NCBI GenBank assembly: GCA_015654595.1
Contig: JAATGQ010000043.1
Span: 1-41,206 of the forward strand
DNA: 41,206 bases
Direction of reading: 5' to 3'
DNA from: Chitinophagales bacterium
Lineage (GTDB): Bacteria; Bacteroidota; Bacteroidia; Chitinophagales; Chitinophagaceae
Positions 8,644 through 16,819 of the stretch are shown here, one piece after another (positions within the stretch are counted from its first letter, which is position 1; the number at the start of each line of letters is the position of its first letter). A program made the position numbers and the translations under genes. The notes below the pieces were generated by a model. The model was not told where the DNA came from, searched no databases, and was given only the letters and a program-made list of their open reading frames with translations.

Positions 8644-10908
8644 ATGCTAAAATTTAAGCATATACTCGTTCTCGCAAGCGTCCTTTATTTAATTCCTGCC
8701 GCCTACGCCGGTCCGGTACCAAGGTCTACAAAAGAGCCCGTCGACTTCGTCAATCCCAATATCGGCAACATCAGCCATATGCTGGTTCCGACCTATCCAA
8801 CCACCCATCTGCCCAACAGCATGATGCGCGTTTTTCCGGTACGACACGATTATACATCGAACCGGCTCGGCGGATTACCGTTGATCGTCACGCATCACCG
8901 GGAAACATCGGGTTTTAATTTTTATCCCTACCAGGGCGGCGAAACCGATATCAAGCCAACGATGTCGCTGAGCTATGACCAGGAGGATATAACCCCTTAC
9001 CGATTCAAGGAATATCTTGATGAAGCCAATATCGCAGCGGACTTTGCTCCTTCTCACCAAAGCGCCGTCTATAATATAACCTTCGAAAAGCAAGGCGCGC
9101 CTTTCCTTGTCTTTCATTGTCATGAAGGTGAAATAAAAGCCAGCGGAAATGTGATCACCGGCCGCCAGGATCTGGGAAGCAACACGTCGGTTTATATTTA
9201 TGCCGTGACCAGTGTGACGCCGACCAAGACAGGAGCGGCCATAAAAGGCGGGGGTGTTGACTGGAATGCCCCGCTTTCCAACTCCCTGGTCCTATCCTAT
9301 CCGGCAGGTACCGAAAAGATCGGGCTGCGTTACGGCGTTTCTTTTATCAGCGTAGAACAGGCTAAGAAAAACCTTGACCGCGAAATCACCACTTTCGACG
9401 TCAATGCGATCGCGGAAGCAGGCCGTAAGATATGGAACGAAGCCTTGGGCAAGATCGCCGTCTCTGGCGCGTCGGATAAAGAAACCACTGTCTTTTATAC
9501 TTCTCTTTACCGGACCTATGAGCGCCCGATAAACATCAGCGAAGACGGCCAGTACTTCAGCGCTTCCGACGGCAAAGTACACAGCGACGAAGGCCGCTCC
9601 TTTTATACAGACGACTGGACCTGGGATACCTATCGCGCCGCCCATCCGCTGCGCGTATTGATCAACAAGAAGGGGGAAAACGATATCCTGAATTCGTTTA
9701 TCCTGATGTCTGAACAGACCGGAAAAACATGGTTCCCAACTTTTCCCGGCATCAGCGGTGAGCAGCACTGTATGAATTCCAACCACGGCATTGCCAGTAT
9801 CGCGGACGCCTATGCCAAAGGCCTGAGGGATTTTGATCTTGCGCGCGCCTACCAGGCTTGCAAAGCCTCGATCGAAACCAAGTCACTGCTTCCCTGGTCC
9901 TATGCGCCATCGGGTGAGCTCGACGATTTCTTTAAAAAGAACGGATACCTGCCGGCCTTGAAGCCCGGAGAAAAAGAGACGGTAGCAGAAGTCAACGGCT
10001 GGGAGAAACGCCAGCCGATAGCAGTCACCCTCGGCACTTCTTATGACGAATGGTGCCTGTCGCAGATCGCTGGTGACCTGGGCAAAACCGATGACGCCAG
10101 CCACTATCTAAAGGCATCCTACAATTATCGCAACGTATTCAACCCCAAAACGGGCTTCTTTCATCCCAAAGACAAGGACGGAAATTTTATCGAGCCGATG
10201 GATTATAAAATGGGAGGCGGTCCCGGCGCACGCGAGTATTATGATGAGAACAACGGATACGTCTACCGCTGGGATGTACAGCACAATATCGGCGACCTGG
10301 TCAGCCTCGTAGGCAGCGATCAGAAATTTATCAACGCTTTGGAGGACATGTTCAACACGGGCTACCCCACGGCAAGATGGGATTTCTATGCTACCCTGCC
10401 CGATCATACGGGCAATGTGGGCATGTTCTCGATGGCAAACGAACCCGCCTTCCATATTCCCTATCTGTACAACTATGCAGGCGCGCCATGGCGCACGCAG
10501 AAACGCATCCGCTCCCTGCTGGACGAATGGTTTCGCAATGACCTGATGGGTATCCCCGGTGATGAGGACGGCGGCGGAATGACGGCCTTTGTCGTCTTCA
10601 GCGAGATGGGCTTCTATCCGGTCACACCCGGCTCGCCGACCTATAATATTGGCAGCCCCTGCTTCCCTTCTGTAAAAATGGACCTGGGCAATGGAAAGTT
10701 CTTTGAGATCAAAGCGCAAAACGCGTCCTTTACCAATAAGTACATCCAGTCTGCCAAGCTGAACGGTAAACCCCTGGACCAACCCTGGTTTTCACACAGC
10801 GATATCGCCAACGGCGGTGTGCTCGAGCTGGTGATGGGACCTGTCGCCAATAAAACCTGGGGCATCGCTTCACCGCCGCCTTCCGCCGCGCCAATGCCGA
10901 TAAAATAA
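8644..10908 (+). CDS. GH92-family glycoside hydrolase (alpha-mannosidase-like)
   Basis: A 754-residue exported enzyme of family GH92, which are calcium-dependent exo-alpha-mannosidases acting on N-glycans or yeast mannan. The signal peptide ends near PAAYA. The N-terminal beta domain begins with VDFVNPNIGN. In the (alpha/alpha)6 domain, GDEDGGGMTAF holds D640 and D642, which fit the family's catalytic base pair. E535, in YDENNGYVYRW, aligns with the acid of the usual EGNAWQY motif, though the surrounding residues differ, which may change linkage specificity. The frame opens at 8503, but the ATG at 8644 starts the signal peptide. It is transcribed divergently from SusC/SusD pair 1, consistent with one glycan-use locus. 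Confidence 0.9.
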   Translation: MLKFKHILVLASVLYLIPAAYAGPVPRSTKEPVDFVNPNIGNISHMLVPTYPTTHLPNSMMRVFPVRHDYTSNRLGGLPLIVTHHRETSGFNFYPYQGGETDIKPTMSLSYDQEDITPYRFKEYLDEANIAADFAPSHQSAVYNITFEKQGAPFLVFHCHEGEIKASGNVITGRQDLGSNTSVYIYAVTSVTPTKTGAAIKGGGVDWNAPLSNSLVLSYPAGTEKIGLRYGVSFISVEQAKKNLDREITTFDVNAIAEAGRKIWNEALGKIAVSGASDKETTVFYTSLYRTYERPINISEDGQYFSASDGKVHSDEGRSFYTDDWTWDTYRAAHPLRVLINKKGENDILNSFILMSEQTGKTWFPTFPGISGEQHCMNSNHGIASIADAYAKGLRDFDLARAYQACKASIETKSLLPWSYAPSGELDDFFKKNGYLPALKPGEKETVAEVNGWEKRQPIAVTLGTSYDEWCLSQIAGDLGKTDDASHYLKASYNYRNVFNPKTGFFHPKDKDGNFIEPMDYKMGGGPGAREYYDENNGYVYRWDVQHNIGDLVSLVGSDQKFINALEDMFNTGYPTARWDFYATLPDHTGNVGMFSMANEPAFHIPYLYNYAGAPWRTQKRIRSLLDEWFRNDLMGIPGDEDGGGMTAFVVFSEMGFYPVTPGSPTYNIGSPCFPSVKMDLGNGKFFEIKAQNASFTNKYIQSAKLNGKPLDQPWFSHSDIANGGVLELVMGPVANKTWGIASPPPSAAPMPIK

Positions 10909-10956
10909 GTACGAGCCGCCGGTCACTAAACTCCGCACGACGCAACCAGCTAACCC

Positions 10957-11205
10957 ATGCATCAGCACGCCCAACTTTCAGACGCCATTGTAAAAAGCAT
11001 GATCCGAAAAAAAGAGATTTGTTTCGGAGGAAACAGGCGGCTAAAGATCTACGGATACTTAAATTGCCGATCGGGTCAACGGATGAAAAGAGAAAACAGG
11101 GTCTTCTTTGCATCTGAACAGGAAGCCCGGCAAAACAATTACCGCCCCTGCGGGCACTGTATGAAAGAAAAATATAAAGCATGGACTTGTTCAATCCAAT
11201 TATAG
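10957..11205 (+). CDS. Stand-alone Ada-type metal-binding domain protein
   Basis: An 82-residue protein that corresponds to the N-terminal zinc domain of the adaptive-response protein Ada, which in E. coli accepts methyl groups from DNA phosphotriesters. KRENRVFFASEQEA and YRPCGHC match the family core. Cysteines are at 22, 37, 65, 68 and 78. C37 fits the Ada methyl-acceptor position and C65/C68 the C-terminal zinc pair, but the fourth canonical cysteine, four residues after C37, is a glutamine (Q41). C22 may substitute as ligand. Its 3' end overlaps the AlkB start by 25 bp, so the two are co-expressed. A role in alkylation repair or sensing is inferred from the family and the neighbour. Confidence 0.8.
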   Translation: MHQHAQLSDAIVKSMIRKKEICFGGNRRLKIYGYLNCRSGQRMKRENRVFFASEQEARQNNYRPCGHCMKEKYKAWTCSIQL

Positions 11206-11789
11206 ACAATCAAAAGAACTGGCTTCCCTATGACGGGACTGTCAATTATTACGGCAAGCTGCTGTCAAAGGCGCAAGCCGACTTCTACCTGACCCGGTTA
11301 TTGGAAACGATCGAATGGAGAAATGACGAAGCCATTCTCTACGGAAAAAAGATCATCACAAAAAGAAAGGCAGCCTGGTATGGGGAAAAGCCATTCTCTT
11401 ATACTTATTCCAATACGACCAAATACGCTTTACCCTGGACAGACGAACTTTTACAGTTAAAAGCCTTAGTCGAAAAGGAAAGCGGTGAAATCTTCAACAC
11501 CTGTCTGCTCAATCTGTATCACGATGGAGAGGAAGGGATGGCCTGGCATAGTGATGCAGAGAGCGAGTTAAAGAAGAACGGCGCCATCGGCTCTCTAAGC
11601 TTTGGCGCAGAAAGAAAATTTGCCTTTAAGCACAAAAAGACGGGCGAGAAGGTCGAGGTTTTCCTGGAGCATGGAAGCCTGCTCGTCATGAAAGGCGTTA
11701 CGCAAACGCATTGGCTGCACCGGCTTCCGCCAAGTAAGAAGATTACCCGGCCAAGGATAAACCTGACCTTCAGGACTATTGTCAACTAA
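11181..11789 (+). CDS. AlkB-like 2-oxoglutarate/Fe(II)-dependent DNA dioxygenase
   Basis: A 202-residue AlkB-family enzyme, closest in look to the ALKBH2 type, which oxidatively removes methyl and etheno adducts from DNA bases. The iron ligands are H123 and D125 (WHSD) and H180 (in THWLHRLP). The 2-oxoglutarate-binding arginines are R192 and R198 in RPRINLTFR. NLYHDGEEGMAWHSD is the usual nucleotide-recognition and metal segment. The gene starts inside the preceding Ada-like gene (25-bp overlap), indicating a two-gene repair operon. A bidirectional terminator follows one base after the stop. Confidence 0.9.
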   Translation: MDLFNPIIDNQKNWLPYDGTVNYYGKLLSKAQADFYLTRLLETIEWRNDEAILYGKKIITKRKAAWYGEKPFSYTYSNTTKYALPWTDELLQLKALVEKESGEIFNTCLLNLYHDGEEGMAWHSDAESELKKNGAIGSLSFGAERKFAFKHKKTGEKVEVFLEHGSLLVMKGVTQTHWLHRLPPSKKITRPRINLTFRTIVN

Positions 11790-11817
11790 AAAGCCACCCG
11801 AATAACCGGATGGCTTT
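11790..11817. terminator. Bidirectional terminator between alkB-like gene and tlpA-like gene
   Basis: AAAGCCA (11790-11796) pairs with TGGCTTT (11811-11817). After one C/A mismatch, three further pairs close a loop of AATAAC. It serves the convergent genes on both sides. Confidence 0.75.
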
Positions 11818-11846
11818 AACCACGATATATAAGACAAAGGTTAGTT

Positions 11847-13033
11847 TCAATTTTTCAGCAGGTCCGCCAGCGTCGACTCCAGCTCTTCCCCGCGGACGTT
11901 CTTTGCGACGATCTTGCCATCCTTGTCGACCAGGAAGTTCATCGGTATTGCCTTTACGTCATATAGCTTCGCGACCTCGTTGTCCCAGAATTTCAGATCT
12001 GATACCTGGGTCCAGGCCAGACCGTCATCATGGATGGCCTTAAGCCATTTTTCTTTCTGACCCGGACGGTCCAGAGACACACCCAGCACGGTAAATCCCT
12101 TATCCTTGTATTATTAAAAGCCTTTACCACGTTGGGATTCTCGGCCCTGCAAGGCCCGCACCAGCTGGCCCAGAAGTCGATCAATACATACTTTCCGCGA
12201 AAGGAAGCAAGACTGACCGGTTGATCCGCAGTATCCTTCAGCGTAAACCCGAAGGCTGGCTGTCCAACCTGCAGACGCCGGGCGACATCGATCCTGTTCT
12301 GAAAAGCAATACCGGCCGGCGAGCCTTTGATCGAAGCGCCAAGCTGGTTGTACAGCGGCTGTGCCTTTACCGGGTCGATCGAATAGCCGGTATACTCCGA
12401 CAATGCGTATAAAGCAACCGGGGAGGTCTTTCCTTTCTCGAGGACATAGGGCTTATACACTTTTTCTTTTTCGACAACCTCGAGAGAATCGATCTGCTTT
12501 TCTGCAGCAGCTGCGCCAACAGAATCCTTATTCTTCCGCAAAAGGCTGTACTTTTTATACACCTGTTCCAGTTCCGCCTGGTATGGAGCATCTTTGGCCT
12601 TCAAGGCCAGAAAGTCTTTATGCGAGGCAGAACCGGTTACCGTCGTATTTCCCAGCGAATCGACTGCCACCGCCTTTATCTTGCCCGGTTCGATGTATAA
12701 AGTGTAAGTATCGCGCGCATAGGTGTTCCGGTGTTCGCCAGCGCCGGCAGCCGGGACTACCCGCAGCTGGGCCAGAATAGGCTCTTCTATCGACGTTTTA
12801 AATACGACCGTCTTTGTATCCGGAATGGCCGCGCTATCCGTAAACCTGAATTTGGAGGTGGTGTTGTAATAGGTAAAAAACACCTTTTCTACGGGGTAAG
12901 ACAATTTTGTCAGATCAACCGTCAGGGCCAGGTTATCTTTTGCAGTGGAAGCCGCTTTTCCCTGCGCGTTTGCTTTTGATGCCAGTCCCAAAAGGATCAA
13001 CACAATGGCGTAAGAGTATTCTTTTATTTTCAT
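11847..13033 (-). pseudogene. TlpA-family thioredoxin-like protein, broken by a one-base frameshift
   Basis: Exported thiol-disulfide oxidoreductase. The signal peptide (to about KANAQ) is followed by a DUF4369-like N-terminal domain and a thioredoxin/AhpC-TSA domain with FWASWCGPC (redox cysteines 292 and 295). The first frame runs well up to NVVKAFNN (residue 308) and then turns to unrelated sequence. The missing second half of the thioredoxin fold, from [14 protein letters not shown] to the stop at 11847, follows in the neighbouring frame. Adding one base near 12110-12112 (AAT AA-n TAC AAG) restores a protein of about 395 residues. It has a perfect promoter just upstream. The break may be a real mutation or a sequencing error. 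Members usually keep surface proteins reduced or correctly folded. Confidence 0.85.
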
Positions 13034-13055
13034 GTATTATGTTATTTGTCAGAGA

Positions 13056-13086
13056 CAAATCTAAAGAAATTCATTTAGTCTACAAA
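13056..13086 (-). promoter_or_regulatory. Consensus Bacteroidota promoter for the tlpA-like gene
   Basis: On the minus strand TTTG (13083-13086), a spacer of exactly 19 nt and TAGATTTG (13056-13063) match the full -33/-7 consensus. Transcription would begin near 13049, about 16 nt before the ATG at 13033. Confidence 0.8.
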
Positions 13087-13145
13087 ACCAATAGGGTTTT
13101 AATAAAATTTCAATGTCACCGGCAGCCTCCTATTTCCGGTCGTTG

Positions 13146-14960
13146 TCAGGGCATCAGGCTATAACCTGCCCTGATAACGGCTTCATTAACGGCCTTTACC
13201 CGCTGAATTTCCATTTTTTCAACCGCCCGGTCATACGTAAGCATACCGTTGACCTCATGTTCTACATCAGTTGTCTGGGTATAGATGGCCACGCTCAGTC
13301 CCTTATATCGCATCAGCTGTTCGACTTCGTCCAGTAAGAAGACATATCTGTCCGTCAGCCTTGCTCTCGTTGGCTCATAGTCATAGGCATTGTTGGCTAC
13401 AGGCCACATATGATCCCGTACAAACAGTCCTACTCCGCCAAACTCGCCGAGTGATGCAGCGCGATGTTCGTCGGGCACGGATGCACCATAAGGGCCCACA
13501 TAGATATGCGTGTCTACATAGTCGCCATTGCCCGGATCGCCGTATGCTTTCTGGTAGTCGGGATTGTTGTTAAACCCCGAGTTGCCGTTTACGAGTCTCG
13601 ATGGGTCGTATGACCTGATCCAATCGGTTATCGGTTTGACGTCAAATGCGCCCCAGTTTTCATTAAAAGGTACCCACGTGATGATGGAGGGTGAGTTATA
13701 GTGTTCATCGATAAGCGCCTTCAGTTCTTTCCTGTACTCGCCTCGGTTTCTCGCGGTATCTTCATCCTGGTACCACAATGCCGGCATGTCCTGCCAGACG
13801 AACAGCCCCATTTTATCCGCCCAGTAGTAGAACCGCTGCGGCTCGGTCTTCATATGCTTCCTGATCAAATTGAAACCGGCGTTCTTTGCAAACTGCATAT
13901 CGTATCTTAACGCCTCTTCCGTCGGAGCTGTCAGGATACCATCCGGCCAGTATCCCTGGTCCAGCAGTCCAAGCTGCATTATAAATTTACCGTTGATCAA
14001 AGGTCTGACCACGCCGTTCACTTTGCCCAGCTTTATATCGCGCATTCCGAAATAGCTTTTCACTTCATCGGTTACCGCGCCATTCGCATCCGTCAGGCTG
14101 ATCTTCAGATCATATAAAAAAGGAGCGTCCGGCGACCAAAGCTTTGGGGATCTGATCGGCAGATAAAAGGAAGTATTGCCGGATGCGGTGGTCTGCGCAA
14201 CGATATTGCCGTCATCAAGTGCAACCGCCGAGACGGTTCCTTTTCCTGTTGCTGTGACCGATACCTTCAGCCGACTATTTTCCGGATCAGGCAGCAAACG
14301 GATGTTTTCGATATGAGTCTTGTTGACGGGTTCCATCCATACCGTTTGCCATACTCCAGAGCAAAAAGTATAGTCGCCTCGCGGGCCGCTTTTGCCGGAG
14401 GGTACCCGGCCATCATTCAGATCCTGAACCGCCAGGATCAGCGTATTCTCGTCTTTTACCAGGTAGGGGGTGATGTCGAAATAAAAGGCGTCATAGTTGC
14501 CGGCATGTGACCCGGCCTTATGACCGTTGACAAACAGGGTCGCATTATGCGCGACGGCGTCGAAGTGGATAAGTACTTCTTTTCCCTTCCAGCCGGAAGG
14601 AAGGGAAAATTTGCGGCGGTACCACATGTTGATCTCCTGTGGCCGCTGTATGCCGGACAGGACCGATTCGGGGCAATAAGGAACGCGTATTTGTTCCGGG
14701 TTCTTGTTAAACGTGATGGGCGTTGCCGGATCGAGGGCATCGGCGATGGATTTTCCTCCCTGGTAATCCCATTTGCCGTTGAGACACATCCAGTCGCCTC
14801 TTTGCAGCTGGGGTCTTGGATAGTCGGGGAATGGGATGCCGGCCATCTGTGCAGCCTTCGTCCATTGAGTGGGAAGAGCCGCTACCTGGGCAACCAGCGT
14901 AGACCAATGAATGATGCAGGATAACAACAAAAGGACTGCTTTGGGGCGATATTTCTTCAT
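13146..14960 (-). CDS. Glycoside hydrolase family 2 protein (beta-galactosidase/glucuronidase-like)
   Basis: A 604-residue exported GH2 enzyme. Domains in order: a signal peptide (ends near TLVAQ); a sugar-binding jelly roll with NMWYRRKFSLP and FDAVAHNATLFVNG; an immunoglobulin-like middle domain; and a TIM barrel. The acid/base is E434 in PFNENWG, and the nucleophile is E506 in LGEFGG. These are beta-glycosidases; galactoside, glucuronide and mannoside activity cannot be told apart here. The frame also contains an ATG at 14984, but the one at 14960 gives a better signal peptide. It lacks the extra C-terminal domains of LacZ-length members. It sits near the SusCD/GH92 locus and may take part in the same glycan breakdown, though two unrelated units lie between them. 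Confidence 0.88.
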   Translation of the reverse strand: MKKYRPKAVLLLLSCIIHWSTLVAQVAALPTQWTKAAQMAGIPFPDYPRPQLQRGDWMCLNGKWDYQGGKSIADALDPATPITFNKNPEQIRVPYCPESVLSGIQRPQEINMWYRRKFSLPSGWKGKEVLIHFDAVAHNATLFVNGHKAGSHAGNYDAFYFDITPYLVKDENTLILAVQDLNDGRVPSGKSGPRGDYTFCSGVWQTVWMEPVNKTHIENIRLLPDPENSRLKVSVTATGKGTVSAVALDDGNIVAQTTASGNTSFYLPIRSPKLWSPDAPFLYDLKISLTDANGAVTDEVKSYFGMRDIKLGKVNGVVRPLINGKFIMQLGLLDQGYWPDGILTAPTEEALRYDMQFAKNAGFNLIRKHMKTEPQRFYYWADKMGLFVWQDMPALWYQDEDTARNRGEYRKELKALIDEHYNSPSIITWVPFNENWGAFDVKPITDWIRSYDPSRLVNGNSGFNNNPDYQKAYGDPGNGDYVDTHIYVGPYGASVPDEHRAASLGEFGGVGLFVRDHMWPVANNAYDYEPTRARLTDRYVFLLDEVEQLMRYKGLSVAIYTQTTDVEHEVNGMLTYDRAVEKMEIQRVKAVNEAVIRAGYSLMP

Positions 14961-15175
14961 GAGCGTATTCGGGTAATCTTTCATTTAGCAATAGAGGACA
15001 AGTTAGCAAGTTTTGGTGGTATGCTTGTTGCAAAAGAACGCTATAATTTCATTTTCCGGGTAGATCCTGCCCCAGTTTTGCTACGCCGTTTTCCCACAAA
15101 AAAATAATAAAAAGATATATGCGTATGCCAAATCCGCATAGCCTGTCCTATACGTACTTGGCCTAAACACGCAAT

Positions 15176-15889
15176 ATGAAAGAAACAATTTTTAGTTTTC
15201 TGCGAGGAGGCATGTTGGCTCCGATGCAGAGAAAAACATTCCTGAAATACACGGCCATGTCCGGAGCGGTGGTAACGCTTGGTCTGCAAAGCTGCCACAA
15301 AGACCATCATACCGGGTCCGCCGGAACAACGGATGTAGGCAGCGGCGATATGGGCATATTGAATTTCGCCTATGCGCTGGAGCAACTGGAAGCCGCCTTT
15401 TATGTAAAGGTAAATTCCTCCTTTTACACTAATGCGACGGATGCGGAAAAGGCCGTCCTGAAGGACATCATGAATCACGAGGTGGCTCACAGGGATTTTT
15501 TTAAGAAGGCGCTGGGTTCTTCCGCGATAAAGGATCTCACGCCGGACTTTTCGAGTATCGACTTTACAAGCCGCACAAGCGTGCTTGGTGCGGCAAAGGT
15601 ATTCGAGGACACAGGTGTTTCGGCTTATAATGGGGCGGGCCAGTATCTTACCAACGCCGACTACCTGACCATTGCCGGTAAGATCGTTTCGGTAGAAGCA
15701 AGACATGCCGCCGCCATCCGCGATCTGCTGAACCCCGGCTCGGCGGACTTTGCGGGCGACGATGTTGTTGCCGCCTCTACCGGTCTTGACTTCTCGCGTA
15801 CGCCCAACTCTACCACCGGCGGCCCGAGCATCGTCACCACGGCCAACCTGTATCTATCGACAAAGATCTCAGCCAATCAACTTCCTTAA
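15176..15889 (+). CDS. Ferritin-like domain lipoprotein (first of a pair)
   Basis: A 237-residue protein of the Ferritin_2 type (Rds1/desiccation-related group). It carries an N-terminal export signal with QRKTFLKY and a lipobox-like LGLQSC (Cys at residue 40). The four-helix bundle shows iron-ligand-type residues: LEQLEAAFY, an ExxH in NHEVAHRDFF, FEDTGV, and a second ExxH in VEARHAA. It is therefore probably an envelope diiron or metal-storage-like protein; the reaction is unknown. Starts at 15176, 15212 and 15224 are in frame. A GAGGAGG stretch at 15204-15210 is too close for 15212 and somewhat far for 15224, so the true start is unsure. The next gene, also ferritin-like, begins 16 bp after the stop. 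Confidence 0.8.
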   Translation: MKETIFSFLRGGMLAPMQRKTFLKYTAMSGAVVTLGLQSCHKDHHTGSAGTTDVGSGDMGILNFAYALEQLEAAFYVKVNSSFYTNATDAEKAVLKDIMNHEVAHRDFFKKALGSSAIKDLTPDFSSIDFTSRTSVLGAAKVFEDTGVSAYNGAGQYLTNADYLTIAGKIVSVEARHAAAIRDLLNPGSADFAGDDVVAASTGLDFSRTPNSTTGGPSIVTTANLYLSTKISANQLP

Positions 15890-15905
15890 AAGAAAAACAT
15901 TCGAC

Positions 15906-16697
15906 ATGAAAATTCTGGAAACTATAGGCGCATCCTTTGAAAAGGACGTCATCGAAAAAAACTTCTCCCGTCGTGAAGCATTGACAAAAGGTCTGGGACT
16001 CGGTCTTAAAGCCGCGCTGATCTCCATCCCTTTTGGCGTATTCGAAGCGCTCAACAATAAAGCGATGGCAGGGCCAACCAACGGAGACATCGTATCCGTT
16101 TTGAATTTCGCGCTGACCCTCGAATACCTTGAATCAACTTTTTATTCGACTGGGTTAAGCACCAATGGGCTCATTCCGTCATCCGATCAAACCGTCATGG
16201 CGCAGATCAGCAAACACGAGACGGCCCATGTCGCGTTGTTAAAACAAACCATTACCTCCCTTAGCGGCACGCCAGTGACTATGCCGACGTTTGATTTCAC
16301 GGCCGGCGGAACGTATAGCACTGTCTTCAGCAATTACCAGACTTTCCTGGCGCTCGCCAATGCTTTTGAAGATACAGGGGTACGCGCCTATAAGGGTGCA
16401 GCGCCATCCCTCCTTGGGGCCGGGGCCGTATTGACAGCGGCGCTCGACATCCATTCGGTGGAAGCGCGTCACGCCGCCGAAGTCAGAAAGCTGCGCGGAC
16501 TAAAGGGCTGGATATCCAATGCAGATGCAAATGGTCTCCCGACCGCAATCTATGCCAGCGAAGACAATACGACACAACTAAACATCGACGTTACGACAAC
16601 GACTTCAGCGCCGGCCGTAAACGTCACAGAAGCTTTTGACGAGCCGCTAAGCAGCTCAGCCGTTCTGTCGATAGTTGCGCCTTTTTTACCAAGTTAG
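15906..16697 (+). CDS. Ferritin-like domain protein with Tat-type signal (second of a pair)
   Basis: A 263-residue Ferritin_2-type protein. Its N-terminus carries a twin-arginine motif (FSRREALTKG) followed by a hydrophobic stretch, suggesting export already folded, possibly with its metal loaded. The bundle repeats the ligand pattern of the upstream paralogue: LEYLESTFY, ExxH in KHETAHVALL, FEDTGVRAY, and ExxH in VEARHAAEV. The ATG at 15906 is chosen because the open frame upstream of it (to 15750) only shadows the previous gene. It is the second gene of a two-gene operon closed by a terminator at 16719-16760. The function is not known for this family beyond likely metal binding and stress protection. 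Confidence 0.82.
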   Translation: MKILETIGASFEKDVIEKNFSRREALTKGLGLGLKAALISIPFGVFEALNNKAMAGPTNGDIVSVLNFALTLEYLESTFYSTGLSTNGLIPSSDQTVMAQISKHETAHVALLKQTITSLSGTPVTMPTFDFTAGGTYSTVFSNYQTFLALANAFEDTGVRAYKGAAPSLLGAGAVLTAALDIHSVEARHAAEVRKLRGLKGWISNADANGLPTAIYASEDNTTQLNIDVTTTTSAPAVNVTEAFDEPLSSSAVLSIVAPFLPS

Positions 16698-16718
16698 TCC
16701 TCACTTAAACATATATCC

Positions 16719-16760
16719 AACCGCCGCCGGATCATCGTCAGAGCACCCCGGCGGTTTTAT
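16719..16760 (+). terminator. Rho-independent terminator after the ferritin-like pair
   Basis: AACCGCCG (16719-16726) pairs with CGGCGGTT (16749-16756). A T-rich TTTTATTTTAT tract follows. The 22-nt loop may fold further. Confidence 0.75.
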
Positions 16761-16819
16761 TTTATAGCAACGCCATCCAAATGCAGCCATGCAGGCGACG
16801 GATAGCCAGCCAAATACTA

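Noticed and set aside
10108..10782. Long antisense frame of 224 residues inside the GH92 gene
   Set aside because: A shadow of a conserved catalytic region on the other strand.
15041..15706. Minus-strand frame of 221 residues over the first ferritin-like gene
   Set aside because: The plus-strand frame has clear diiron-type motifs and export signal; the opposite frame has none.
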